Assembly: GCA_017520425.1 (NCBI GenBank) | Contig: JAFXFO010000027.1 | Coordinates: 120,762 to 184,761, forward strand | Length of the DNA stretch: 64,000 bases | Direction: 5' to 3' | From: Lachnospiraceae bacterium | Lineage (GTDB): Bacteria > Bacillota > Clostridia > Lachnospirales > Lachnospiraceae | Shown: in pieces, positions 36,809 through 44,618 of the stretch | Position numbering within the stretch: position 1 is the first letter of the stretch | How the letters are laid out: each line of letters opens with the position of its first letter | Position numbers and translations under genes: made by a program | Notes under the pieces: model-generated | Told to the model about the DNA's origin: nothing | Databases searched by the model: none | Seen by the model: the letters and a program-made list of their open reading frames with translations, nothing else

Positions 36809-38236
36809 ATGTCAGAACAAGTTAAAAAACCGATTAAAATTACGGAAACAATTTTACGTGATGCTCATCAGTCTCTGATTGCTACCAGAATGCCTACCGA
36901 TTACATGCTTCCTATTTTAGAGAAGATGGATAAGGTTGGATATCATTCAGTAGAATGCTGGGGTGGTGCTACATTTGATGCATCTCTTCGTTTCTTAAAG
37001 GAAGATCCATGGGACAGACTTAGAAAGATCCGTGACGGATTCAAGAATACTAAGTTACAGATGCTTTTCCGTGGACAGAACATCTTAGGTTACAGACCTT
37101 ACGCAGATGACGTAGTAGAGTACTTCGTACAGAAGTCTATCTCTAACGGTATCGATATCATTCGTATTTTCGACTGCTTAAATGACCTTCGTAACTTACA
37201 GGCAACCGTAGATGCTACCAATAAGTTCAAGGCTCAGGAAGGCAGAGGTCATGCACAGATCGCTCTTTCTTATACCTTGGGTGATGCTTATACTCTTGAG
37301 TACTGGGCAGACATGGCTAAGAAGATCGAAGAAATGGGTGCAGACTCTATCTGTATCAAGGATATGGCTGGTTTGTTAGTTCCTTACAAGGCAACTGAAT
37401 TGGTTACCGCTATGAAGAGCCAGACCAAGCTTCCTATCCAGTTACATACACACTACACCTCAGGTGTGGCTAGTATGACCTACCTTAAGGCTGTTGAAGC
37501 AGGTGTTGACGTAATCGATACCGCTATGAGTCCTTTTGCTCTTGGTACTTCTCAGCCGGCAACCGAAGTTATGGTTGAAACCTTCAAGGGTACCGAATAC
37601 GATACCGGATTTGACCAGAACTTACTTGCTGAAATCGCTGATTACTTCAGACCTTACAGAGATGAGTGCCTTGCAAGCGGACTTCTCAATCCTAAGGTTA
37701 TGGGTGTTGATATCAAGACCTTATTGTATCAGGTACCCGGCGGTATGCTTTCCAACATGGTTAGCCAGTTGAAGGAGCAGAATGCTGAAGACAGATATTA
37801 TGACGTGCTGAGAGAAATTCCTGAAGTTCGTAAGGATCTTGGTGAGCCTCCATTGGTTACCCCTTCTTCACAGATTGTTGGTACCCAGGCTGTATTTAAC
37901 GTTCTTTTAGGCGAAAGATATAAGATGGCTACTAAGGAAACCAAGGCAGTTCTTCGTGGTGAATACGGCCAGACCGTTAAGCCTATGAACCAGGAAGTAA
38001 TCGATAAGGTTATCCCCGGTGAAGAAAGAATTACCTGCCGTTTCGCAGATACTATTCCTAACGAGTTAGATAAGCTGGAAAGCGAAATGAAGGAATGGAA
38101 GCAGCAGGATGAGGACGTATTGTCTTACGCATTATTCCCTCAGGTTGCTACCGACTACTTCAAGTATCGTCAGGCACAGCAGGAAAAGGTTGATATGACC
38201 GTTGCTGATGGCAAGAATGGGGCTTACCCTGTTTAA
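36809..38236 (+). CDS. oadA: Oxaloacetate decarboxylase/pyruvate carboxyltransferase alpha subunit without biotin domain
   Basis: This 475-residue protein has a TIM-barrel carboxyltransferase domain (TETILRDAHQSLIATRM) with metal ligands in QLHTHYTSG and the loop IKDMAGLL. A PYC/OADA conserved domain follows. It ends before the C-terminal biotin domain seen in full OadA, in line with the separate carrier encoded upstream. It exchanges the carboxyl group between oxaloacetate/pyruvate and biotin. It is the 5S-like partner to the 12S-like first gene of the operon. Confidence 0.92.
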   Translation: MSEQVKKPIKITETILRDAHQSLIATRMPTDYMLPILEKMDKVGYHSVECWGGATFDASLRFLKEDPWDRLRKIRDGFKNTKLQMLFRGQNILGYRPYADDVVEYFVQKSISNGIDIIRIFDCLNDLRNLQATVDATNKFKAQEGRGHAQIALSYTLGDAYTLEYWADMAKKIEEMGADSICIKDMAGLLVPYKATELVTAMKSQTKLPIQLHTHYTSGVASMTYLKAVEAGVDVIDTAMSPFALGTSQPATEVMVETFKGTEYDTGFDQNLLAEIADYFRPYRDECLASGLLNPKVMGVDIKTLLYQVPGGMLSNMVSQLKEQNAEDRYYDVLREIPEVRKDLGEPPLVTPSSQIVGTQAVFNVLLGERYKMATKETKAVLRGEYGQTVKPMNQEVIDKVIPGEERITCRFADTIPNELDKLESEMKEWKQQDEDVLSYALFPQVATDYFKYRQAQQEKVDMTVADGKNGAYPV

Positions 38237-38269
38237 GCAGTAAGCCGAGCACATATAAAGTAAAAATAT

Positions 38270-38306
38270 TTGGGAGAGAGCATTTATGTTCTCTCCCAAC
38301 TTTTTT
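38270..38306 (+). terminator. Terminator of the decarboxylase operon
   Basis: A perfect 10-bp stem (38270-38279 with 38290-38299) is followed by CTTTTTTG. Confidence 0.9.
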
Positions 38307-38337
38307 GTTTGCTCATGTATGCGGCGTTCGTCCCAGG

Positions 38338-38361
38338 CTTGCGAAACGCTAGTTTCGCAAG
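38338..38361. repeat. Isolated 10-bp perfect hairpin
   Basis: CTTGCGAAAC (38338-38347) and GTTTCGCAAG (38352-38361) enclose a 4-nt loop. It lies between the operon terminator and the RpiR promoter, in otherwise empty sequence. Without a T-tract its role is unclear. Confidence 0.5.
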
Positions 38362-38393
38362 AGGTGCGTGGCTTATAATGCTTTCCCCATTCC

Positions 38394-38422
38394 TTGACAA
38401 TCCCTTCCATAACCATTAAAAT
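38394..38422 (+). promoter_or_regulatory. Promoter for the rpiR-flavoprotein-cmk gene group
   Basis: TTGACA (38394-38399) and TAAAAT (38417-38422) are 17 bp apart, 50 bp before the start codon. Confidence 0.75.
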
Positions 38423-38471
38423 ATAAGGGTGTGAAATAACACAGAAACTCTCAACACAAGGAAGGTTTTTC

Positions 38472-39401
38472 ATGGCAAAACAGCAAGACATTTTCGATAT
38501 ATTTAAAGAATATTACAACCGAATGAGCAAGAGTCACAAAAAGATTGCCACCTATATTCAGGAGCATTACGACCAGGCTGTTTTTATGACTGCGGCGCAA
38601 CTGGGCAAGGAACTGGATATCAGTGAATCTACAGTGGTGCGTTTTGCTATGGCCATAGGTTTTGAGGGCTATCCGGAGTTCCAGAAGGAGCTAATCGGCT
38701 GTGTGAAGAAGAAGCTGAACACCTTACAAAGAATGGACATTAAGTATGGTTCCAGTACCCAGTCGGAGTTACTCACCTCTGTACTTACGGCAGACATGGA
38801 GAAAATTCAGGATACTATCAACACCTTGGATCCCCAGGCCTTTGATACGGCAGTGGAGACTATTTTAAAAGCAAGAAATATTTATGTGATGGGTCTTCGA
38901 AGCAATGAACCTCTGGCGGCATTCTTGCATTTTTATCTGAATATGATTCGCCCGAATGTATTTTTGCTGAATACCAGCAGTATCAGTGAGACCTTTGAAC
39001 AGATGATACGTATTAATGCAGATGACTGCTTTATCGGTATCAGTTTTCCCAGATATTCCATGCGTACCTTAAAGGCTATGGAATTTGCAAATGACCGTAA
39101 TGCAAAGGTGATTGCTATCACGGATTCTCAGCATTCCCCTATGAATTTGTATTCTTCCTGCAACCTGTTTGCCCGAAGCGACATGGTTTCCATAGTGGAT
39201 AGTTTGGTGGCACCGTTAAGTCTGATTAACGCTTTGGTAGTTGCCCTTTGTCTGAAGAGGCCGGATGATGTAAAGCGAAATCTGGAAATGTTGGAAGATA
39301 CATGGAACAATTATCAGGTGTATTTGAACGATGAAATCAATTTTATAGATGACGAACCCATGCTGGATTATTCCCTGAGAAAGGAAGAGAAGCATGAATA
39401 A
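38472..39401 (+). CDS. MurR/RpiR family transcriptional regulator
   Basis: This 309-residue protein has an N-terminal HTH_6 domain (about 1-77, with ELDISESTVVRFAMAIGFEGYPEFQKEL) and a C-terminal SIS sugar-phosphate-binding domain (about 125-265; MGLRSNEPLAAFLHF, AKVIAITDSQHSP). Family members sense phosphosugars. No sugar genes are adjacent, so its target is not clear. Its stop codon overlaps the next start by 8 nt, implying translational coupling to the flavoprotein. Confidence 0.92.
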   Translation: MAKQQDIFDIFKEYYNRMSKSHKKIATYIQEHYDQAVFMTAAQLGKELDISESTVVRFAMAIGFEGYPEFQKELIGCVKKKLNTLQRMDIKYGSSTQSELLTSVLTADMEKIQDTINTLDPQAFDTAVETILKARNIYVMGLRSNEPLAAFLHFYLNMIRPNVFLLNTSSISETFEQMIRINADDCFIGISFPRYSMRTLKAMEFANDRNAKVIAITDSQHSPMNLYSSCNLFARSDMVSIVDSLVAPLSLINALVVALCLKRPDDVKRNLEMLEDTWNNYQVYLNDEINFIDDEPMLDYSLRKEEKHE

Positions 39402-40668
39402 AGTGATAGTAATCGGTGGCGGTGCGGCCGGTATGATGGCGGCTATAGCAGCGGCTGATATGGGCGCACAGGTTACTGTTTTTGAAAAGAACGAAAAGCT
39501 TGGTAAAAAGTTGTTTATCACCGGAAAAGGACGCTGTAATGTAACAAACGCCGGAGATATGGAGAATCTTTTTGCCAATGTTATGACCAATGAAAAGTTC
39601 CTATACAGTGCTTTTTATACCTATGATAATCAGGCGGTTATGAACTTTTTTGAGAAAGCAGGGTGTCCGCTTAAGGTGGAACGCGGGGATAGGGTTTTTC
39701 CGGTTAGTGACCATTCTTCGGATGTGATAGCAGCATTATCAAGAGAACTAAAGAAACGTAATGTCAAAATAGAATTAAACACCGGTGTGAAGGGAGTTTT
39801 GGTGGAAAATACGTCTTCCCCGGATGATGCCGTCTCCGACAAGGGTGAATTATCCAAGATAACGGGAGTGATTCTGGATAATGGTAAGAAAGTAGTAGCA
39901 GACAAGGTTGTTATATCTACCGGAGGGATTTCCTATGCCTCCACAGGTTCTACCGGTGACGGATATAAATTTGCGGAAAAAACGGGTCATAAGCTGGTAG
40001 AATGCAAGCCATCCCTGGTTCCTTTTAATGTAAAGGAAAGCTGGTGTCAGGATGCCATGGGAGTATCCTTGAAAAATGTGTCCTTGCGCCTGGTATGCGG
40101 CAAAAAGGAGATTTATAACGGCTTTGGAGAAATGTTGATTACCCATTTTGGTATCAGCGGCCCCTTGGCCTTAAGTGCAAGTAGTTATTATGTAAGTAAA
40201 TCAAAGGGCGAAACCATTGCCTATATTGATTTGAAGCCGGCCCTGGATGCAGAACAGCTGGACAAGAGGGTGTTACGAGATTTTGAAGAAGCGAAGAACA
40301 AGCAGTTTAAGAATTCTCTAAATCATTTGTTCCCCCAGAAGTTGATTCCGGTGATGATTGATCTTTCCGGTATTGACCCTGAGAAAAAGGTAAACATCAT
40401 CAGCAAGGAAGAACGTAAGCGTTTTGTGGATTTGATTAAGAATCTGCCCCTTACCATTACGGGCGTCAGGGACTTTAAAGAAGCCATCATTACAAAGGGT
40501 GGTGTGTCTGTGAAGGATGTGAATCCCTCTACCATGGAATCGAAAAAGATAAAGGGGCTGTATTTCGCCGGAGAGGTGTTGGATTTGGATGCTTTGACCG
40601 GTGGATATAATTTACAGATTGCCTGGTCCACAGGATATTTGGCGGGTGTAAATGCAGGAGAATCATGA
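39394..40668 (+). CDS. HI0933/BaiN-type NAD(P)/FAD-dependent oxidoreductase
   Basis: This 424-residue flavoprotein has an N-terminal dinucleotide-binding GGGAAGMMAAIAAA, the family motif GKKLFITGKGRCNVTNA and a C-terminal GLYFAGEVLDLDALTGGYNLQIAWSTG. The family includes BaiN, a bile-acid-related reductase, but most members have no assigned substrate. In many Firmicutes the gene lies directly upstream of cmk, as here. No functional call beyond FAD-dependent oxidoreductase is justified. Confidence 0.93.
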   Translation: MNKVIVIGGGAAGMMAAIAAADMGAQVTVFEKNEKLGKKLFITGKGRCNVTNAGDMENLFANVMTNEKFLYSAFYTYDNQAVMNFFEKAGCPLKVERGDRVFPVSDHSSDVIAALSRELKKRNVKIELNTGVKGVLVENTSSPDDAVSDKGELSKITGVILDNGKKVVADKVVISTGGISYASTGSTGDGYKFAEKTGHKLVECKPSLVPFNVKESWCQDAMGVSLKNVSLRLVCGKKEIYNGFGEMLITHFGISGPLALSASSYYVSKSKGETIAYIDLKPALDAEQLDKRVLRDFEEAKNKQFKNSLNHLFPQKLIPVMIDLSGIDPEKKVNIISKEERKRFVDLIKNLPLTITGVRDFKEAIITKGGVSVKDVNPSTMESKKIKGLYFAGEVLDLDALTGGYNLQIAWSTGYLAGVNAGES

Positions 40669-40684
40669 AAAAGGAGAAGGAGCT

Positions 40685-40936
40685 ATGTTAGAATTTAAGT
40701 ATGATACACAATTACTGATAGAAGGTACGGATTTAGACGAGGACAAGATTACGGATTATATTACCGAACACTTTCAGGGGGACTGTCTGCTGGCAGTGGG
40801 GGATGAGGAAATGATTAAGGTACATTTTCACACCAATGAGCCTTGGAAGTTGTTGGAATATTGTGCGTCTCTGGGTGAAATCTATGATATCGTAATAGAG
40901 GATATGGACAGACAGTCCAGAGGCTTGCAGGGATAG
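40685..40936 (+). CDS. Stand-alone FakA C-terminal-like domain
   Basis: The start is chosen at ATG 40685 after AAGGAGAAGGAG. The 83-residue product ends in VGDEEMIKVHFHTNEPWKLLEY...GEIYDIVIEDMDRQ. That strongly resembles the C-terminal part of the fatty-acid kinase FakA (consensus like GDDDLIKVHVHTNNPGKVLEYA.. G.L..I.IENM..Q). The kinase DAK2 and middle domains are missing. In FakA this part interacts with FakB/DegV. It could be a regulatory or decoy module for DegV proteins such as the one near 1.5 kb. The family link is from pattern memory. Confidence 0.7.
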   Translation: MLEFKYDTQLLIEGTDLDEDKITDYITEHFQGDCLLAVGDEEMIKVHFHTNEPWKLLEYCASLGEIYDIVIEDMDRQSRGLQG

Positions 40937-40954
40937 GAAAGAGAGGTTGCAAAT

Positions 40955-41620
40955 ATGGGTTTTAATATAGCAGTAGACGGACCTGCAGGTGCAGGAAAAA
41001 GTACAATTGCCAAGTTGGTGGCGAAGAAAATGAATTTGATTTATGTGGACACCGGTGCTATGTACCGTGCCATGGCAGTGTATTTTATCAAGCAGGGTGT
41101 GGACATAGATGATGTGGAAGCTGTTGCTGAGGCTTGTACCGGTGCTGATATTACCATTAAGTATGAAAATGGTATGCAGATGGTATATTTAAATGACGAA
41201 AATGTAACAGCATATTTGCGTACGGAAGAGGTGGGTAATGCTGCTTCCGTAACCAGTGGAGTGGCGCAGGTTCGGGCCAGACTTTTGGAACTGCAGCGGA
41301 CTCTGGCGAAAACAAGCGACTGTATTATGGACGGCAGGGACATTGGTACTTGTATTTTGCCTAATGCGGATGTGAAGATTTATCTCACGGCAAGCAGTGC
41401 AGTGCGTGCAAAGCGTAGATTCGATGAATTGGTGGCGAAGGGTGAAGAATGTGATTTGGCTACCATTCAGGCAGATATTGAAGAGAGAGATTACAGGGAT
41501 ATGAATAGAGAGGTGGCACCCTTAAAGCAGGCGGAAGATGCGATTTTGGTGGACAGCTCTTATATGACCATCGAGGAAGTTGTGAAGAGAATTGTTGAGA
41601 TTGCCGAAGAACGTAAATAA
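40955..41620 (+). CDS. cmk: Cytidylate kinase
   Basis: This 221-residue protein is standard length. Its P-loop is VDGPAGAGKSTIAK (residues 7-20). The CMP-binding segments YVDTGAMYRAMA and MDGRDIGTCILPNADVKIYLTAS are present, as is the lid RDYRDMNREVAPLKQAEDA. It phosphorylates CMP/dCMP. It lies upstream of ispH and an S1-domain gene, a common Clostridia cluster. Confidence 0.97.
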   Translation: MGFNIAVDGPAGAGKSTIAKLVAKKMNLIYVDTGAMYRAMAVYFIKQGVDIDDVEAVAEACTGADITIKYENGMQMVYLNDENVTAYLRTEEVGNAASVTSGVAQVRARLLELQRTLAKTSDCIMDGRDIGTCILPNADVKIYLTASSAVRAKRRFDELVAKGEECDLATIQADIEERDYRDMNREVAPLKQAEDAILVDSSYMTIEEVVKRIVEIAEERK

Positions 41621-41676
41621 TTGTGAAAATTAAGTGTTCGGTTTCTTAAAATTTCCGAAAGAATCCTTATAAAGTA

Positions 41677-41705
41677 TTGCATAGATTCATAAAATATCCG
41701 ATAAT
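41677..41705 (+). promoter_or_regulatory. Promoter for ispH and the S1-domain gene
   Basis: TTGCAT (41677-41682) and GATAAT (41700-41705) are 17 bp apart in the 112-bp gap between cmk and ispH. Confidence 0.5.
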
Positions 41706-41732
41706 ATATCCAGATAATTGGAGAAGATGTGT

Positions 41733-42605
41733 ATGGAAGTTCGATTGGCGAAGAGTGCCGGCTTTTGCTTTGGCGTGAAGAGGGCAGTAGACAAGGTGTA
41801 TGAACAGATTGACACCGGCAAAACCATATATACCTATGGTCCCATCATCCACAATGAAGAAGTGGTCAGTGATTTGGAACAAAAGGGTGTGCAGGTGATT
41901 GCGGATAAGGAAGCATTACAGGCGCTGATTCGGCAGTGGCCGGAGCATTCGGAGGATGGTGCAGTGATTATCCGTTCTCACGGAGTGCCCAAGGAGATTC
42001 AGCAGATGATTGAAGAGAGTCCCTTGGAGTGTATCGACGCTACCTGCCCTTTTGTAAAGCGCATTCACAAGATTGTGGAGAAGGAAAGCCATGCCGGTAA
42101 GTATATTGTCATCGTGGGCAATCCGGGGCATCCTGAAGTAGAAGGCATAATGGGATGGTGTGAAGGGCCTCTCACCGTGCTGGAAACGGAGGAGGAAGCA
42201 AAGGATTTGAGTCTTCCGGCTGAAATGCCCATATGTATCGTGTCCCAGACGACATTTAATTACAATAAATTTCAACATATAGTTGCAATTTTCCGAGAAA
42301 AAGGGTACAATGATAGTGTTGTGAATACTATCTGCAATGCGACGGAAGAGAGGCAGAAAGAAGCCAGAGAGATTTCGTCAAAGGCAGATGCTATGATTGT
42401 AATAGGAGGTAAGCATAGCTCTAATACAAGAAAGCTGTATGAAATATGCAGCAGTGAGTGTGCGAATACCTATTTTATACAGACACTGGAGGACTTGCAT
42501 TTAGAACTACCTAAAGCTGCATTTCTGGTGGGAATTACTGCAGGGGCATCGACCCCAAATAAATTAATTGAGGAGGTTCAAAATTATGTCAGAATTAACT
42601 TTTGA
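41733..42605 (+). CDS. ispH: 4-hydroxy-3-methylbut-2-enyl diphosphate reductase
   Basis: The start is set at ATG 41733 after GGAGAAG. A TTG at 41718 is upstream. The 290 residues carry the cluster-ligand regions SAGFCFGVKRAVD, ATCPFVKRIHK and CNATEERQKEA, along with HNEEVV, SQTTFN and TAGASTP. It is the last enzyme of the MEP isoprenoid pathway and makes IPP and DMAPP with a [4Fe-4S] cluster. The last 20 nt overlap the start of the S1-domain gene in another frame. In several Clostridia the two are fused. Confidence 0.97.
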   Translation: MEVRLAKSAGFCFGVKRAVDKVYEQIDTGKTIYTYGPIIHNEEVVSDLEQKGVQVIADKEALQALIRQWPEHSEDGAVIIRSHGVPKEIQQMIEESPLECIDATCPFVKRIHKIVEKESHAGKYIVIVGNPGHPEVEGIMGWCEGPLTVLETEEEAKDLSLPAEMPICIVSQTTFNYNKFQHIVAIFREKGYNDSVVNTICNATEERQKEAREISSKADAMIVIGGKHSSNTRKLYEICSSECANTYFIQTLEDLHLELPKAAFLVGITAGASTPNKLIEEVQNYVRINF

Positions 42606-43725
42606 ACAAATGCTTGAAGAATCATTAAAGACTATACATGCAGGAGAGGTAGTTGAAGGTACAGTTATCGATGTTAAGCCTGAAGAAATCGTGCTCAACA
42701 TCGGCTACAAGTCAGATGGTATCCTTACCAGAAACGAATACACCAACGAAGCAAATGTTGACCTTACCACTGTAGTAAAAGTCGGCGATACCATGGAAGT
42801 AAAGGTATTGAAGGTAAATGACGGAGAAGGTCAGGTTGCATTAACCTACAAGCGTTTGGCAGCAGACAGAGGAAACAAGAGAATTGAAGATGCATTCAAT
42901 AACAAGGAAGTATTGAAGGCTACCGTATCACAGGTGTTGGATGGCGGTTTAAGCGTTGTTGTGGATGAAGTAAGAATCTTCATTCCTGCAAGTCTGGTAT
43001 CCGATTCTTATGAGAAGGATTTGACCAAGTATGCAGGTACTGAGATTGAATTCGTTGTAAGCGAGTACAATCCTAAGAGAAGAAGATATATCGGTGACCG
43101 TAAGCAGCTTATCGTTGCACAGAAGGCTGAACTTCAGAAGGAACTTTTCGAGAAGATTAAAGAAGGCGATGTAGTAGAAGGTACTGTAAAGAATGTTACC
43201 GACTTTGGTGCATTCATCGATTTAGGCGGTGCTGACGGATTACTTCACATTTCTGAAATGTCTTGGGGTAGAGTAGAACATCCTAAGAAAGTATTTAAGG
43301 TTGGCGATAAGGTTAACGTTTTGATTAAAGAAATCAACGGTAGCAAGATTGCACTTTCCTTAAAGTTTGATGATGCAAATCCTTGGAAGGATGCAGCTGC
43401 TAAGTATGCAGTTGGTACTGAAGTAACCGGTGTGGTTGCAAGAATGACTGACTTCGGTGCATTCATCGAATTAGAAGCAGGTGTAGATGCATTGCTTCAT
43501 GTATCTCAGATTTCAAAGGATCATGTAGAGAAGCCTGCAGATGTATTAAAGGTTGGCGATGAAATTACTGCAAAGGTTGTTGATTTCAACGAAGCAGATA
43601 AGAAGATTTCTTTGAGCGTAAAGGCAATGTTTGCTCCTGAACCTGCTGAAGAAGCAGTAGAGGAAGACGCAGATGTAGTTGCAGTTGATATTGATGCTGT
43701 GATTGCTTCAGAAGATGCTGAATAA
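42586..43725 (+). CDS. Four-S1-domain RNA-binding protein (RpsA-like)
   Basis: The start is ATG 42586 after GAGGAGG. The 379 residues hold four S1 OB-fold repeats: about 15-85 (VVEGTVIDVKPEEIVLNIGYKSDGI), 100-165 (diverged), 190-260 (GTVKNVTDFGAFIDLGGADGLLHISEM) and 275-345 (GVVARMTDFGAFIELEAGVDALLHVSQI). An acidic tail follows. It binds mRNA and probably assists translation, but being shorter than E. coli S1 its ribosomal role in Firmicutes is uncertain. It is coupled to ispH. Confidence 0.93.
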   Translation: MSELTFEQMLEESLKTIHAGEVVEGTVIDVKPEEIVLNIGYKSDGILTRNEYTNEANVDLTTVVKVGDTMEVKVLKVNDGEGQVALTYKRLAADRGNKRIEDAFNNKEVLKATVSQVLDGGLSVVVDEVRIFIPASLVSDSYEKDLTKYAGTEIEFVVSEYNPKRRRYIGDRKQLIVAQKAELQKELFEKIKEGDVVEGTVKNVTDFGAFIDLGGADGLLHISEMSWGRVEHPKKVFKVGDKVNVLIKEINGSKIALSLKFDDANPWKDAAAKYAVGTEVTGVVARMTDFGAFIELEAGVDALLHVSQISKDHVEKPADVLKVGDEITAKVVDFNEADKKISLSVKAMFAPEPAEEAVEEDADVVAVDIDAVIASEDAE

Positions 43726-43737
43726 TAAGTAAATTAT

Positions 43738-43769
43738 ACAGAGCCGGACAAGTTATTGTTTGGCTCTGT
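43738..43769 (+). terminator. Terminator after the S1-domain gene
   Basis: A 14-bp stem with two G-U pairs (43738-43751 with 43756-43769), a 4-nt loop and a following CTTTCT. It covers the TTG at 43756, so that codon is not the cheR start. Confidence 0.8.
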
Positions 43770-43791
43770 CTTTCTACTAAGGAAACAGGTG

Positions 43792-44574
43792 ATGATTATG
43801 GTGTATGATTATGAATACTTTAAGAAAGAAATATACAAATTGACTACCATCGATTTGAACGCCTATAAAGAAAAGCAGATGAAGCGTCGAATTGATACGC
43901 TGATAGCAAAGCATTCCATTAAAGGGTATGATCAATATGTTCAAGCCATAAGAGTGGACAGCCGGCTGTTTGAGGAGTTTGTAAATTATATTACCATCAA
44001 TGTTTCGGAGTTTTATCGGAATATAGACCAGTGGAAGTATTTGGATGAGCAGGTGATACCGGAATTGATTCAGAAGTTCGGGAAGAATTTGAAGATATGG
44101 AGTGCTGCCTGTTCTACGGGAGATGAACCCTATTCCCTGGTAATGGCATTGTCCAGACATATCCCTCTGAATCAGATTCATATTATTGCTACGGACTTGG
44201 ATAAGCAAGTGATTGCAAAGGCAAAAGTAGGATTGTATAATGAAAAAAGCATTGCAAATGTGCCGGAAGACTTAAAGAAGAGATTCTTTACCCAGGTAGG
44301 ACCTTCCTACAAGATAGCGGATAGTATTAAGGAGAGAGTCGAATTCAGAGAACACAATTTGTTAATGGATGCCTACCTTACAGACTGTCATTTGATAGTA
44401 TGCCGAAATGTGTTGATTTATTTCACAGAAGAGGCAAAGGATGAGGTCTTTGTGAAGTTCCAGCGAAGCCTGAAATCCAAAGGAGTACTTTTCATCGGAA
44501 GTACAGAGCAGATTATGAAATATAAGGAGATGGGATACAACAGAAAGAGTTCTTTCTTCTATGAGAGAGTATAA
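43792..44574 (+). CDS. CheR-type chemoreceptor methyltransferase (orphan)
   Basis: The start is ATG 43792 (AAGGA 8 nt before), with ATG 43798 an alternative. The 260 residues have the helical CheR N-domain (about 1-75, ending NVSEFYRN) and a SAM-dependent methyltransferase domain (about 90-260; KIWSAACSTGDEPYSLVMAL, ATDLDKQVIAKAK, FREHNLL, LIVCRNVLIYF). CheR methylates glutamates on chemoreceptors. No other chemotaxis genes are nearby, so its partner lies elsewhere or it has another target. Confidence 0.93.
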   Translation: MIMVYDYEYFKKEIYKLTTIDLNAYKEKQMKRRIDTLIAKHSIKGYDQYVQAIRVDSRLFEEFVNYITINVSEFYRNIDQWKYLDEQVIPELIQKFGKNLKIWSAACSTGDEPYSLVMALSRHIPLNQIHIIATDLDKQVIAKAKVGLYNEKSIANVPEDLKKRFFTQVGPSYKIADSIKERVEFREHNLLMDAYLTDCHLIVCRNVLIYFTEEAKDEVFVKFQRSLKSKGVLFIGSTEQIMKYKEMGYNRKSSFFYERV

Positions 44575-44578
44575 AGAT

Positions 44579-44606
44579 AACCGGCATGGTCTGAAACATG
44601 CCGGTT
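44579..44606. terminator. Terminator between convergent cheR and exonuclease genes
   Basis: A perfect 10-bp stem AACCGGCATG/CATGCCGGTT with an 8-nt loop, followed by TCTTAA. Confidence 0.75.
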
Positions 44607-44618
44607 TCTTAATGAGTT

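Noticed and set aside
43756-43791. TTG start of cheR at 43756
   Set aside because: The codon lies in the 3' arm of the terminator of the preceding gene; ATG 43792 has a good ribosome binding site.
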